Positions 34,134-43,086 of a DNA stretch of 64,000 nucleotides are shown here, in pieces. Every line of letters starts with the position of its first letter. Positions within the stretch are counted from its first letter, which is position 1. Made by a program: the position numbers and the translations under genes. Under the pieces are notes generated by a model. It saw nothing but the letters and a program-made list of their open reading frames with translations, had not been told where the DNA came from and did not search any database. The DNA comes from Hydrogenophaga sp. PBL-H3 (GTDB lineage Bacteria > Pseudomonadota > Gammaproteobacteria > Burkholderiales > Burkholderiaceae_C). The stretch is taken from the NCBI RefSeq assembly GCF_010104355.1, contig NZ_CP044972.1, positions 3,658,001 to 3,722,000 on the forward strand, in the 5' to 3' direction.

Positions 34134-35060
34134 TCAGTTCTTCTTGGCGCCGAAGCGGTGCTCGATCTCGCCCACGATGCCACGGCGGAACATGAGCACG
34201 CAGACCACGAAGGTCGCTCCCATGATGATCGAGACCATGGAGCCCAGGCCCGAGAGGTAGTTCTGCATGGTGACGATCACGGCCGCGCCCACGGTGGGGC
34301 CGAGGATGGTGCCCATGCCGCCGAGCAGTGTCATCAGCACCACCTCGCCCGACATCTGCCAGCCCACGTCGGTCAGCGTCGCGATGCCGAAGGCGATGGA
34401 CTTGGTGGCGCCGGCCAGGCCCGCGATGGTGCCCGAGAGCACGAAGGCCATCAGCTTGTAGCGGTCGACGTTGTAGCCCAGCGAGAGCGCGCGGGGTTCG
34501 TTCTCGCGCACCGACTTGAGCACCTGCCCGAATGGCGAATGGATGATGCGGTAGATGAGCGCGAAGGCCGCCGCGAAGATGGCCGCCACCACGTAGTACA
34601 TCGCCATGTCGTTGGTCAGGTCGATCACGCCGAACAGCTTGCCGCGCGGAATGCTCTGGATACCGTCTTCGGCGTAGGTGAAGGGCGCCTGCACGCAGAT
34701 GAAATAGATCATTTGCGCCAGCGCCAGCGTGACCATGGCGAAGTAGATGCCCTGGCGGCGCACCGCCAGCCAGCCGGTGACCAGACCGATGAAAGCCGCG
34801 CTCAGCGTGCCGGCCAGGATGGCCACCTCGGGCGTGAGGCCCCACACCTTGGCGGCGTGGCCGGCCACGTAGGCCGAGAAGCCGAAGAACATGGCGTGGC
34901 CGAACGAGAGCAGGCCGGTGAAGCCGATCAGCAGGTTGAACGCGGAGGCGAACAGTGCGAAGCACAGCACCTTCATGAGGAAGATGGGGTAGCCCACGAA
35001 GGGGGCCGCCAGCAGTGCCAGGAACAGCACCAGGAATACGTTGCGGGTGGCTTTGGACAT
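34134..35060 (-). CDS. livM: Branched-chain amino acid-type ABC permease, LivM
   Basis: 308-residue inner-membrane permease, last gene of the liv-type operon. LivM-like segments: FNLLIGFTGLLSFGHAMFFGFSAYV near 41-66, GWLAVRRQGIYFAMVTLALAQ, SVRENEPRALSLGYNVDRYK (the loop contacting the ATPase), and GEVVLMTLLGGMGTILGP. The real start is the ATG at 35060; its first base overlaps the stop of livH, so the pair is translationally coupled. Substrate class (amino acid, aromatic acid or urea) cannot be decided. Confidence 0.94.
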   Translation of the reverse strand: MSKATRNVFLVLFLALLAAPFVGYPIFLMKVLCFALFASAFNLLIGFTGLLSFGHAMFFGFSAYVAGHAAKVWGLTPEVAILAGTLSAAFIGLVTGWLAVRRQGIYFAMVTLALAQMIYFICVQAPFTYAEDGIQSIPRGKLFGVIDLTNDMAMYYVVAAIFAAAFALIYRIIHSPFGQVLKSVRENEPRALSLGYNVDRYKLMAFVLSGTIAGLAGATKSIAFGIATLTDVGWQMSGEVVLMTLLGGMGTILGPTVGAAVIVTMQNYLSGLGSMVSIIMGATFVVCVLMFRRGIVGEIEHRFGAKKN

Positions 35061-35947
35061 TATTTCTCCCGGCCGAACAGACCTGCCGGACGGATCATGA
35101 GGACGATGACCATGATGATGAAGACCACGGTGGACGAGAGCTCGGCGTAGAAGACCTTGGTGAGACCTTCGATGAGGCCCAGCGCCAGGCCGGTGAGGAT
35201 GGAGCCCAGGATGGAGCCCATGCCGCCGATGACGACCACGGCAAACACCACGATGATGATGTTGGAGCCCATCAGCGGGCTCACCTGGTAGATGGGCGCG
35301 GCCATCACACCGGCCAGACCGGCCAGGCCCACGCCGAAGGCGTAGGTGAGCGTGACCATCAGCGGCACGTTGATGCCGAAAGCGCGAACCATGTTGGGGT
35401 TTTCGGTGCCAGCGCGCAAATACGCGCCCAGCTTGGTCTTCTCGATCACGTACCAGGTGAACAGGCACAGGAAGATGGAAACAAGCACCACCCAGGCGCG
35501 GTACTTGGGCAACATCATGAAGCCCAGGTCGAACACGCCGCGGAAGATCTCGGGAAGTTCGTAAGGCAGGCCGGACGAACCGTAGAACTCGCGGAACGCA
35601 CCCTCGAAGATCAGCGCCAGGCCAAAGGTGAGCAGCAGACCGTAGAGGTGATCCAGCTGCTGCAACCGGCGCAACATGGTCATCTCGATCAGGGCGCCGA
35701 TGGCCCCCACGGCGATGGGCGCGAGCAACAGCGCGAACCAGTAGTTCACGCCGGCGTAGTTGAGCAGCATCCACGCAACGAAGGCGCCCACCATGTAGAG
35801 GGCGCCGTGCGCGAAGTTGACGATGTTGAGCATGCCGAAGATCACGGCCAGGCCCAGCGAAAGGATCGCGTAAAACGAGCCGTTGACCAGCCCCAGCATG
35901 AGTTGCCCCATGAAGGCCACGATCGGCACACCAAATATTTCAGTCAT
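35060..35947 (-). CDS. livH: Branched-chain amino acid-type ABC permease, LivH
   Basis: 295-residue inner-membrane permease partner of LivM. Typical elements are GLVNGSFYAILSLGLAVIFGMLNIVNFAHGALYM near the N-terminus, RAFGINVPLMVTLTYAFGVGLAGLAGVMAAPI (ATPase contact and following helix), and VIGGMGSILGSILTGLALGLIEGL. It follows the binding-protein gene by 72 bp and overlaps livM by one base. Confidence 0.95.
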   Translation of the reverse strand: MTEIFGVPIVAFMGQLMLGLVNGSFYAILSLGLAVIFGMLNIVNFAHGALYMVGAFVAWMLLNYAGVNYWFALLLAPIAVGAIGALIEMTMLRRLQQLDHLYGLLLTFGLALIFEGAFREFYGSSGLPYELPEIFRGVFDLGFMMLPKYRAWVVLVSIFLCLFTWYVIEKTKLGAYLRAGTENPNMVRAFGINVPLMVTLTYAFGVGLAGLAGVMAAPIYQVSPLMGSNIIIVVFAVVVIGGMGSILGSILTGLALGLIEGLTKVFYAELSSTVVFIIMVIVLMIRPAGLFGREK

Positions 35948-36019
35948 TGCAGTCCGGTGAAAAGGGGCGGGCCGTGAATCACGGCCCGCCCGGTCGGCTC
36001 AGTTCAATTCAACCCAGGA

Positions 36020-37255
36020 TCACTTCTTGATGCCGGGGCACTGGCTCAATGCCAGCGATTGGAACGCATCGTCACCCTTGATGGTGCCCTTGAGGTTGTA
36101 GTAGTCCCAGGCGCCTTTGGATTCCGAAGGCTTCTTGACCTGGAACAGGTACATGTCGTGCACCATGCGGCCGTCTTCGCGGATCTTGCCGCCCTTGGCG
36201 AACATGTCGTTGATCGGCGTTTCCTTCATCTTGGCCATCACGGCTGCGGTGTCGTCGGTGCCGGCGGCCTTCACGGCATTGAGGTAATGCATGGTCGAGG
36301 AGTACACGGAGGCGTGGTTGGAGTTGGGCTTGCGGCCGTTCATGACCTTGCTGTACTTGTCGGCCCAGGCGCGGGTCTCGGGGTTCAGGTCCCAGTACCA
36401 GGCTTCGGTGAGGTACAGGCCTTGTGCCGTGGGCAGGCCGATGGCGTGCACGTCGGTCAGCAGCATCAGCAGCGCGGCCAGGTTCTGTTTCTTGGTCAGG
36501 CCAAACTCGGCCGCGGCTTTCACGCTGCTCACCGTGTCGCCACCGGCGTTGGCCAGACCGACCACCTTGGCGCCGGAGGTTTGCGCCTGCAGCAGGAAGG
36601 ACGAGAAGTCACCGGTGGACAGCGGGTGGCGCACCGCGCCCAGCACCTTGCCGCCAGCAGCCTTCACCACGTCGCCGGTGTCTTTCTCCAGCGAATGGCC
36701 AAAGGCGTAGTCGGCGGTCAGGAAGTACCAGCTGTCGCCGCCATCTTTCACGATGGCCTTGCCCACCACGTTGGACAGCGCGATCGTGTCCATCAGGTAG
36801 TGGATGCCGGTGGTGGGTGCGCAGTCGGCGTTGGTCAGGCGGGCCGAGGCGGCACCGGTGGTGATGGTGATCTTGTTCTTTTCCTTGCCCAGTGCCTGCA
36901 CGGCCAGGGCCACGGCGGAGTTCAGGTTTTCCACCGAGATGTCCACGCCGTCGCGGTCGAACCAGCCCTGGGCCACGTTCTTGGCAATGTCGGGCTTGTT
37001 CTGGTGGTCGGCACTGACCACCTCGATCGGCTTGCCGAACATGGTGCCGCCGAAGTCGGCCACGGCCATGCGGGCTGCTGCCACGGCACCGGGGCCGCCG
37101 TAGTCGGCGTACACGCCGGACATGTCGGTCAGCACGCCGATCTTCACGGCATCACCGGTCAGCTTGCCCTGCTGGGCCACGGCAAAAGACGCACCGCCGG
37201 CCAGCACGGTGGCAATGGCGGTGGTCACGGCGGTTGAAATCAGTTTGCGTTTCAT
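36020..37255 (-). CDS. ABC transporter substrate-binding protein, LivK-type (Peripla_BP_6)
   Basis: 411-residue periplasmic receptor. Signal peptide MKRKLISTAVTTAIATV with cleavage after SFAVA near residue 27. The family core starts at VKIGVLTDMSGVYADYGGPGAV, followed by VVSADHQNKPDIA and a long LivK-type lobe. Its embedded position between livF and livH shows it serves this transporter. Receptors of this subgroup bind branched amino acids, amides or aromatic acids; the ligand is unknown here. Confidence 0.92.
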   Translation of the reverse strand: MKRKLISTAVTTAIATVLAGGASFAVAQQGKLTGDAVKIGVLTDMSGVYADYGGPGAVAAARMAVADFGGTMFGKPIEVVSADHQNKPDIAKNVAQGWFDRDGVDISVENLNSAVALAVQALGKEKNKITITTGAASARLTNADCAPTTGIHYLMDTIALSNVVGKAIVKDGGDSWYFLTADYAFGHSLEKDTGDVVKAAGGKVLGAVRHPLSTGDFSSFLLQAQTSGAKVVGLANAGGDTVSSVKAAAEFGLTKKQNLAALLMLLTDVHAIGLPTAQGLYLTEAWYWDLNPETRAWADKYSKVMNGRKPNSNHASVYSSTMHYLNAVKAAGTDDTAAVMAKMKETPINDMFAKGGKIREDGRMVHDMYLFQVKKPSESKGAWDYYNLKGTIKGDDAFQSLALSQCPGIKK

Positions 37256-37284
37256 GTGGAAAGTCTCCTCTTGGTGGACGGGCG

Positions 37285-37989
37285 TCAGACGCCCAGATAC
37301 TCATTGAGCATGTCGGATTTGCTCTCGAGCTCGTTCTTGTTGACCGTGGCCACGATCTGGCCATGTTCGATCACGTAGTGGCGGTCGGCCAGGGGTGCGG
37401 CAAACCGGAAGTTCTGTTCGACCAGGATGATGGTCAGGCCCTTGGCCTTGAGCGCGCGGATCACACGGCCCAGCGTCTGCACGATCACGGGCGCGAGGCC
37501 TTCGGTGATCTCGTCGAGCAGCAGGATGCGGGCGCCCGAGCGCAGGATGCGCGCCATCGCCAGCATCTGCTGTTCACCACCCGACAGGCGCGTGCCCTGG
37601 CTGTGGCGGCGCTCCTTGAGGTTGGGGAACATCTCGTAGATTTCGTCCACACTCATGCCGCCCTCGCCCACCTTGGGTGGCAGCATCAGGTTTTCCTCGC
37701 AGCTCAGCGACGAGAAGATGCCGCGCTCCTCGGGGCAGTAGCCCAGGCCGAGCCGCGCTATTTTGTTGGTCGGCATGTGGATGGTTTCCACGCCGTCGAT
37801 CTGGATCGAACCGGTGCGCTTGCCCACCAGCCCCAGGATGGACTTCACGGTGGTGGTGCGGCCCGCGCCGTTGCGCCCCAGCAGCGTGACCAGTTCGCCT
37901 TCGCGGATCTCGAAGTTCACGCCGTGCAGCACATGCGACTCGCCGTACCAGGTGTTGAGGTCGGCGACCTTCAGCAGGACTTTGCTCAT
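37285..37989 (-). CDS. livF: ABC transporter ATP-binding protein, LivF-type, with Arg in Walker A
   Basis: 234-residue ATPase of the liv-type importer. The Walker A reads GRNGAGRTTT (residues about 36-45): Arg replaces the lysine that normally contacts the nucleotide phosphates. Other motifs are normal: signature RLSGGEQQMLAMARIL, Walker B ILLLDEITEGLAP, and the H-loop region. The start ATG is nine bases after GGAGG. It lies 61 bp downstream of livG. The Arg form is unusual for ABC ATPases in general, though I recall similar LivF sequences in related bacteria. Confidence 0.94.
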   Translation of the reverse strand: MSKVLLKVADLNTWYGESHVLHGVNFEIREGELVTLLGRNGAGRTTTVKSILGLVGKRTGSIQIDGVETIHMPTNKIARLGLGYCPEERGIFSSLSCEENLMLPPKVGEGGMSVDEIYEMFPNLKERRHSQGTRLSGGEQQMLAMARILRSGARILLLDEITEGLAPVIVQTLGRVIRALKAKGLTIILVEQNFRFAAPLADRHYVIEHGQIVATVNKNELESKSDMLNEYLGV

Positions 37990-38050
37990 TTGGAAACCTC
38001 CGTGCGACGCACTGCGGTGCGAGCTGGCTTGGGGCGGCCCGGCGCGGCGC

Positions 38051-38812
38051 TCATTCGATTTCCTCGACCGTGCCCACATAGGCTTCGAGCACACGGGGAT
38101 CTTTGGACACCGTGGCGTAAGGGCCTTCAGCCAGCACCGAGCCGCGCGCCAGCACGGTGATGGTGTCGGAGAGGTTGGCGATCACGTTCATGTTGTGCTC
38201 CACCATGAGCACCGTGCGGTTGGCCGCCACCTTGCGGATGAGCTCCACGACACGGCCCACGTCTTCGTGGCCCATGCCCTGCGTGGGTTCGTCGAGCAGC
38301 ATGAGTTCGGGGTCGAGCGCCAGCGTGGTGGCAATCTCCAGCGCCCGCTTGCGGCCGTAGGGCAACTCCACCGTCTGCGTCTGCGCGAAGCTGCCCAGAT
38401 CGACCTGCTCCAGCAGCGCCATGGCCTCGTCGTTGAGCGCGTACAGGCTGGACTCGGGCTTCCAGAAATGGAAGCTGGTGCCCAGCTTGCGCTGCAGGCC
38501 GATGCGCACGTTCTCCAGCACCGTGAGGTGCGGGAACACGGCCGAGATCTGGAACGACCGCACCATGCCGGTGCGCGCCACTTCGGCCGCCTTGTGGCTG
38601 GTGATGTCTTCGCCCTTGTAGACGATCTTGCCCGAGGTCACGGGCAGGAACTTGGTCAGCAGGTTGAACATGGTGGTCTTGCCGGCACCGTTGGGGCCGA
38701 TCAGCGCGTGGATGGAACCGCGCTTGACCTTGAGGTTGACCTTGTCAACCGCGACAAACCCCTTGAATTCGCGGGTGAGGTCCTGCGTTTCGAGAATGTA
38801 TTCGGTGCTCAT
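38051..38812 (-). CDS. livG: ABC transporter ATP-binding protein, LivG-type
   Basis: 253-residue ATPase, first gene of the minus-strand liv operon (livG, livF, binding protein, livH, livM). Walker A GPNGAGKTTMF, then a PYGRKRALEIATTLA segment in place of the signature LSGGxQ (the LivG family has LPYGxQR), Walker B LMLLDEPTQGMG, and a switch His in MVEHNMNVI. The Walker A is intact, so it may supply the main ATPase activity beside the Arg-containing LivF. Confidence 0.95.
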   Translation of the reverse strand: MSTEYILETQDLTREFKGFVAVDKVNLKVKRGSIHALIGPNGAGKTTMFNLLTKFLPVTSGKIVYKGEDITSHKAAEVARTGMVRSFQISAVFPHLTVLENVRIGLQRKLGTSFHFWKPESSLYALNDEAMALLEQVDLGSFAQTQTVELPYGRKRALEIATTLALDPELMLLDEPTQGMGHEDVGRVVELIRKVAANRTVLMVEHNMNVIANLSDTITVLARGSVLAEGPYATVSKDPRVLEAYVGTVEEIE

Positions 38813-38938
38813 GAATGTCGATCACCATCAAAAACCCCGTGGGCCTTTCGGTCGGCGGGGTCGCTGGAAATCCGTCCTCCTGTGTCTTGCGTTGTCGGTG
38901 CTGTGAAAGGCCGACAAGCGGATGTCTGCGTTGGAGCG

Positions 38939-38966
38939 ATTGTTAGTGGACTTACAGATTTCTCAA
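38939..38966 (-). promoter_or_regulatory. Candidate sigma-70 promoter of the liv operon
   Basis: Reading on the minus strand, TTGAGA (38966-38961), a 16-bp spacer and AACAAT (38944-38939). It would start transcription near 38930, giving a leader of about 120 nt before livG. The rest of the gap from 38813 to 39015 holds nothing else I can recognise. Confidence 0.5.
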
Positions 38967-39015
38967 CCTAGGGAATCCACCCCTGTTCAGTCGCGCCCAG
39001 GACAGCGACACGGAC

Positions 39016-39990
39016 TCAATTGACCTGCCCGATCTGGCGCACCACTTTGACCATGGTGCCCGCGTCTTCCTTGACGAAGCGGTCGAACTCCGGGGCGTCC
39101 TGGTACTGGAACGAGGTACCCGCGGTGGTCATGATCTGGATGGTGCGCTCATCCCGGGTGGCAGCGCGCGCGGCCTCGCGCAGCTTGGCCACCACGTCGG
39201 GCGGCGTGCCGGCCGGCACGAAGATGCCCGACCACTGCGAGTAGACGATCGGCACGCCGAGTTCCTTGAAGCTCGGCACGTCGGGCAGCAGCGCCAGGCG
39301 GCCTTCGCCCCAGTGCGCCAGCGCGCGCAGCTTGCCCGCCTTGATCTGGCCCGCCACACTGGCCGGACCGCTGGCCAGGGCATCGACCTGGCCACTGAGC
39401 AGACCCAGGATGGCCGGGCCGGCGCCGGTGTAGGGCACATGCAGCATGAAGCTGGAAGTCGCGCCCTTGAGCTGCTCCATCGGCACATGCATGGTGCCGT
39501 AGTTGCCCGACGAACCAAACGAAATGCGGCTCGGGTTGGCCTTGGCAAAGGCGATGAACTCGGCGTAGGTCTTCCACGGGCTGTCGGCGCGCACCACCAG
39601 CACCGTCGGGTCGGCCGTGATGCGGGCGATCGGCACCAGCTGGTCCAGCTCGAACATCGGCGCGCGCTTGAGGATCTTGTCGGCCTCGGGCAGCACCACC
39701 ACCGACGACAGAGCCATCAGCAGGGTGTAACCGTCGGGCGCCGACTTGGCCACCTGGGCCATGCCGATGCCACCACCGGCGCCGCCCCGGTTGACCACCA
39801 CCACTGGCTGGTTGAGGACCTTGCCCATGGCTTCGGCGATCGGTCGGCCCACGGTGTCGGCCACGCCGCCGGGCGGGAACGGCACCACCATGGTGACGGG
39901 CTTGGTCGGGTAGGCCGACTGCGCCACGGCTGCACACGCGGCCGTGACGGTCAGGGCGGCCAGGCACAGGCTGCGAAAGTGTCGGTTCAT
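39016..39990 (-). CDS. Bug-family (TctC-like) tripartite tricarboxylate transporter substrate-binding protein
   Basis: 324-residue periplasmic receptor of the large Bug/TctC family expanded in Burkholderiales. Signal peptide ends near AVAQ. The family opening YPTKPVTMVVPFPPGGVADTVGRP is clear, followed by PVVVVNRGGAGGGIGMAQVA, SFGSSGNYGTMHVPMEQL and the C-terminal GVPIVYSQWSGIFVPAGTP. The ATG at 39990 has AGGAGAATTC upstream. It lies 26 bp downstream of the FAH-family hydrolase gene and is probably co-transcribed with it, so it likely brings in a substrate of that catabolic step. Confidence 0.94.
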   Translation of the reverse strand: MNRHFRSLCLAALTVTAACAAVAQSAYPTKPVTMVVPFPPGGVADTVGRPIAEAMGKVLNQPVVVVNRGGAGGGIGMAQVAKSAPDGYTLLMALSSVVVLPEADKILKRAPMFELDQLVPIARITADPTVLVVRADSPWKTYAEFIAFAKANPSRISFGSSGNYGTMHVPMEQLKGATSSFMLHVPYTGAGPAILGLLSGQVDALASGPASVAGQIKAGKLRALAHWGEGRLALLPDVPSFKELGVPIVYSQWSGIFVPAGTPPDVVAKLREAARAATRDERTIQIMTTAGTSFQYQDAPEFDRFVKEDAGTMVKVVRQIGQVN

Positions 39991-40016
39991 CAAGAATTCT
40001 CCTGTTGTTGCGGGGT

Positions 40017-40889
40017 TCAGACGAAGGCGTTCTGCAGGCTGCCGATGCCGTCGATCTCGATGCGCACCACGTCGCCCGCGCGCAGGAACACCGGCGGCTT
40101 CAGGCCCAGGCCCACGCCGGCGGGTGTACCGGTGGCGATCACATCGCCGGGGTAGAGCGTGATGCCGCGCGAGATGGTTTCAATCAGCGTCGGAATGTCG
40201 AAGATCAGGTCTTCGGTGCGGCCGTCCTGGCGCAGCGAGTCGTTGACCCAGCAGCGCACGCGGGTGTGTTGACCGTCCAGCTCGTCGGCTGTGACGATCC
40301 ACGGACCCATGGGGCAGAAAGTGTCGAACGACTTGCCCATGTCCCACTGCTGGTGGCGCATCTGCACGTCGCGCGCGGTCACGTCGTTGACGATGGTGTA
40401 GCCGTACACGTGGCTCATGGCGTCGGCGCGTGCGATGTTCTTGCCGCCCACGCCGATCACCACCGCCAGCTCGGCTTCGTAGTCGATCTGCTCCGACACC
40501 GCCGCGCCCGGCAGCACCACGTTGTCGCCGGTGGCAACCACGCACTCGGGCACCTTGGTGAACACGATCGGCCAGGTGGCCGGGTTGGCGTTGTTGTCCT
40601 TGAACACCGAGGCCTGCAGTTCCTTGGCGTGCTCGTGGTAATTGCGGCCCACACACCAGAGGTTGCGTCGCGGCAGCGGCAGCGGCGCCTCCAGGCGCAC
40701 CGAAGCCAGCGCAATGGCCGGGCCCGTGAGCGCCGGCAAAGCCGCACCCTGCGCCGCGGCTTCGATCAGAGGCAAGGCCCCGCGCGCCGCCTGGGCAGCG
40801 TCCAGCGCAAAAGCCGTGACGCTCTGACCATCGCCAGAAACCTGCCCGACACGGCGTTGACCTTCATGAACAAACGTAGCGATGCGCAC
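40017..40889 (-). CDS. Fumarylacetoacetate hydrolase family protein
   Basis: 290-residue FAH-fold enzyme. Relatives hydrolyse C-C bonds or hydrate/decarboxylate 2-oxo acids in aromatic catabolism. Visible core: NLWCVGRNYHEHAKEL near 78, EQIDYEAELAVVIG with metal-binding acidic residues, YTIVNDVTARDVQ, and YPGDVIATGTPAGVGLG at the end. The GTG at 40889 is chosen because AGGAG lies five bases upstream and the product begins VRIATFVHEG like relatives. It heads a two-gene operon with the TctC-like gene and diverges from a GntR-type regulator; three TGGTA sites lie in the gap. Confidence 0.93.
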   Translation of the reverse strand: MRIATFVHEGQRRVGQVSGDGQSVTAFALDAAQAARGALPLIEAAAQGAALPALTGPAIALASVRLEAPLPLPRRNLWCVGRNYHEHAKELQASVFKDNNANPATWPIVFTKVPECVVATGDNVVLPGAAVSEQIDYEAELAVVIGVGGKNIARADAMSHVYGYTIVNDVTARDVQMRHQQWDMGKSFDTFCPMGPWIVTADELDGQHTRVRCWVNDSLRQDGRTEDLIFDIPTLIETISRGITLYPGDVIATGTPAGVGLGLKPPVFLRAGDVVRIEIDGIGSLQNAFV

Positions 40890-40906
40890 ACAGACTCCTT
40901 GAGTTA

Positions 40907-41035
40907 ATACCAATAAGTACCAATAGATACCAGAACGGGCCGATGTTAGACCATACCGGGACACGACCACAGCGGGTTTTCACCGATGTCGCCGAGGTCA
41001 CCGCCCAATGGCGGTGATTGGTCTGTTTTGGTATA
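40907..41035. promoter_or_regulatory. Divergent promoter with phased TGGTA operator sites
   Basis: Three TACCA copies (TGGTA on the minus strand) occur at 40908-40912, 40918-40922 and 40928-40932, exactly 10 bp apart and so on one face of the helix. A fourth, TTGGTATA, lies at 41028-41035, 13 bp before the regulator gene. The arrangement suggests binding by the adjacent GntR-type regulator at both promoters. The regulator-to-site link is an inference from position. Confidence 0.6.
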
Positions 41036-41047
41036 TTTCCGGCCACC

Positions 41048-41719
41048 ATGACCATTTCGACCTCCCTGCGCGAGACCATCCTGACCCAGCTGCAGGCCGG
41101 GCACTGGAAGGCCGGCGACCGACTGCCCACCGAGCGTGAACTCTCGGAGGGCTATGGCGTGAGCCGCACCACGGTGCGCAAGGCCCTGGCCGATCTGAAG
41201 CAGCAAGGCCTGATCGAGCAGACCGTGGGCAGTGGCACCTTCGTGGCGCAACAAGCCCCGTCCAGCCTGGACCGCCTGATCCAGCAGGACTCCGCGCAAC
41301 ACACCAGCCCGGCCGAGCTGATGGAAGCGCGCCTGGCGCTGGAGCCTGCCATCATCGACCTGGTGGTGCGCAACGCCACCACCGCCGATTTCGCACGCAT
41401 GCTGGCTTGCTGCACCAGCGCCGAACGCGCCAGCAGCCTGGAGGAGTTCGAGCACTGGGACGGTGAACTGCACGAGGCCATTGCCGATGCGGCGCACAAC
41501 ACCTTTGTCTCCAGCGTGTTCAAGCTCATGAAACAGGTGCGCGCCCAGGGCGACTGGGGGCAACTGAAGAAGAAAAGCGTGACGCCCGAGCGCCGGCTGG
41601 CCTACCAGCAAGAGCACCGCCAGCTGGTGGACGCCCTGCGCGACCGCGACGCGGCGCGCGCCAAGACCAGCACCCTGGACCACCTGCTGCACGTGCGACA
41701 CAACCTGCTGGGGCACTGA
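41048..41719 (+). CDS. GntR-family transcriptional regulator, FadR/FCD subgroup
   Basis: 223-residue regulator. N-terminal winged helix: LRETILTQLQAGHWKAGDRLPTERELSEGYGVSRTTVRKAL (residues about 7-47). C-terminal all-helical FCD ligand domain from about 85 (LMEARLALEPAIIDLVVRNAT) with the metal-binding Asp/His pattern (HWDGELHEAIADAAHN). Such proteins respond to organic acids. It is divergent from the FAH hydrolase/TctC operon and very likely controls it. The start ATG gives a normal-length N-terminus; TTGGTATA lies just upstream, which would allow self-regulation. Confidence 0.93.
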   Translation: MTISTSLRETILTQLQAGHWKAGDRLPTERELSEGYGVSRTTVRKALADLKQQGLIEQTVGSGTFVAQQAPSSLDRLIQQDSAQHTSPAELMEARLALEPAIIDLVVRNATTADFARMLACCTSAERASSLEEFEHWDGELHEAIADAAHNTFVSSVFKLMKQVRAQGDWGQLKKKSVTPERRLAYQQEHRQLVDALRDRDAARAKTSTLDHLLHVRHNLLGH

Positions 41720-41756
41720 GCGTCTTTCAGCGGCGCTGGTGTAACGTGTCGGCTCC

Positions 41757-42509
41757 ATGCCCGCCAACTACGCCCGCTACCTGATCGGCACCCAGCGCAC
41801 CGCCGAGTCCAACCGGGAACTCGGCTTCGTGCTGGCCTTCGTGGCCGGTGCCATCAACGCAGGCGGATTCCTCGCGGTGAAGCAATACACCTCGCACGTC
41901 ACGGGCATGGTGTCTTCGCTGGCGGACAACCTGGCGCTGGGCCAGATGGGCCTGGTGGTGGACGCCGCCGTGGGCGTGCTGTCGTTCCTGATGGGCGCCA
42001 TGTGCTGCGCGGTCATGGTCAACTTCGCGCGGCGGCGCCAGCTCTCCAGCGAATACGCCCTGCCCCTGCTGCTGGAGGCTTCGCTCATCCTGTGCTTTGG
42101 CCTGCTTGGTGCGCAACTCTCCACCTTCGAGGGCCTGTTGATCCCCTTCACCGTGGTGCTGCTGTGTTTCATCATGGGGCTGCAGAACGCGATCGCCACC
42201 AAGCTCTCCAACGCGGTGATCCGCACCACCCACATGACGGGCATCGTGACCGACCTGGGCATCGAGCTGGGCAAGCTCATCTACTGGAACCACAACCCCG
42301 ACCATCCCCTGAAAGTGCGTGCCGACCGCCCGCGCATGGCGGTGCTGGCGGGCCTGCTGGCGGCCTTCACCACCGGAGGCATCGCCGGCGCCTATGGGTT
42401 CAAACAGGTGGGCTACGGCTTCACCGTGCCGCTGGCGCTGGTGCTGGCGGTACTCGCGCTGGTACCCACGGTGGACGACCTTCTGCGCTCGCGAAAAGCC
42501 GGCCCCTGA
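41757..42509 (+). CDS. YoaK family (DUF1275) membrane protein
   Basis: 250-residue inner-membrane protein with about six or seven hydrophobic helices. The DUF1275 signature is present: AFVAGAINAGGFLAVKQYTSHVTGMVS near residues 29-55, GLQNAIATKLSNAVIRTTHMTGIVTDLGIELG near 141-172. The biochemical function of the family is unknown. It starts 37 bp after the GntR gene on the same strand. A long in-frame ATG start with no strong ribosome binding site is visible. Confidence 0.9.
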   Translation: MPANYARYLIGTQRTAESNRELGFVLAFVAGAINAGGFLAVKQYTSHVTGMVSSLADNLALGQMGLVVDAAVGVLSFLMGAMCCAVMVNFARRRQLSSEYALPLLLEASLILCFGLLGAQLSTFEGLLIPFTVVLLCFIMGLQNAIATKLSNAVIRTTHMTGIVTDLGIELGKLIYWNHNPDHPLKVRADRPRMAVLAGLLAAFTTGGIAGAYGFKQVGYGFTVPLALVLAVLALVPTVDDLLRSRKAGP

Positions 42510-42569
42510 CAAGGTTTTGCAACTTCGGTCCAATCAAAAGACCATCCCGATCCCACTCCGAAAGCCCTC

Positions 42570-42989
42570 ATGAAATACCTGCACACCATGGTCCGCGTGA
42601 CCGACCTGGAGGCCTCCCTGAAGTTCTACCGCGACGCGCTCGGCCTGGAGGTGATTCGCATCCGTGAAGTGCCCCAAGGCCGCTTCACGCTGGCGTTTCT
42701 CGCCGCACCCGGCGACCACAGCGCGCAAGTGGAGCTCACCCACAACTGGGACCCCGAGGCTTACACCGGCGGCCGCAATTTCGGCCACCTGGCCTACCAG
42801 GTGGACGACATCTACGCCACCTGCGAGCGCCTGCAGGCCCACGGCGTGGCCATCCTGCGCCCCCCGCGCGACGGCCACATGGCCTTCGTGCGCTCGCCCG
42901 ACAACATCTCCATCGAGCTGCTGCAAAAAGGCGACGCCCTGCCCCCCAGCCAGCCCTGGGTGGACATGGCCAACAGCGGCAGCTGGTGA
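42570..42989 (+). CDS. gloA: Lactoylglutathione lyase-like VOC protein (glyoxalase I)
   Basis: 139-residue metalloenzyme of the vicinal-oxygen-chelate fold. Glyoxalase I isomerises the methylglyoxal-glutathione adduct. Metal-ligand positions fit: His5 in KYLHTMVRV, Glu in AQVELTHNW, His in NFGHLAYQVDDIY and Glu in ISIELLQKG. The order VRVTDLEASLKFYRDALGL near the N-terminus is typical GloA. The assignment to GloA rather than another VOC enzyme is likely but not certain. Confidence 0.9.
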   Translation: MKYLHTMVRVTDLEASLKFYRDALGLEVIRIREVPQGRFTLAFLAAPGDHSAQVELTHNWDPEAYTGGRNFGHLAYQVDDIYATCERLQAHGVAILRPPRDGHMAFVRSPDNISIELLQKGDALPPSQPWVDMANSGSW

Positions 42990-43086
42990 GCCCCACCGGG
43001 GACCGTGTTCGGGTCAACCCCCATGACCTGCTCGCGTGGCGAACCCATACTGATCAGGTCCGATTCACAAACAGCAAGGAGCTCCC

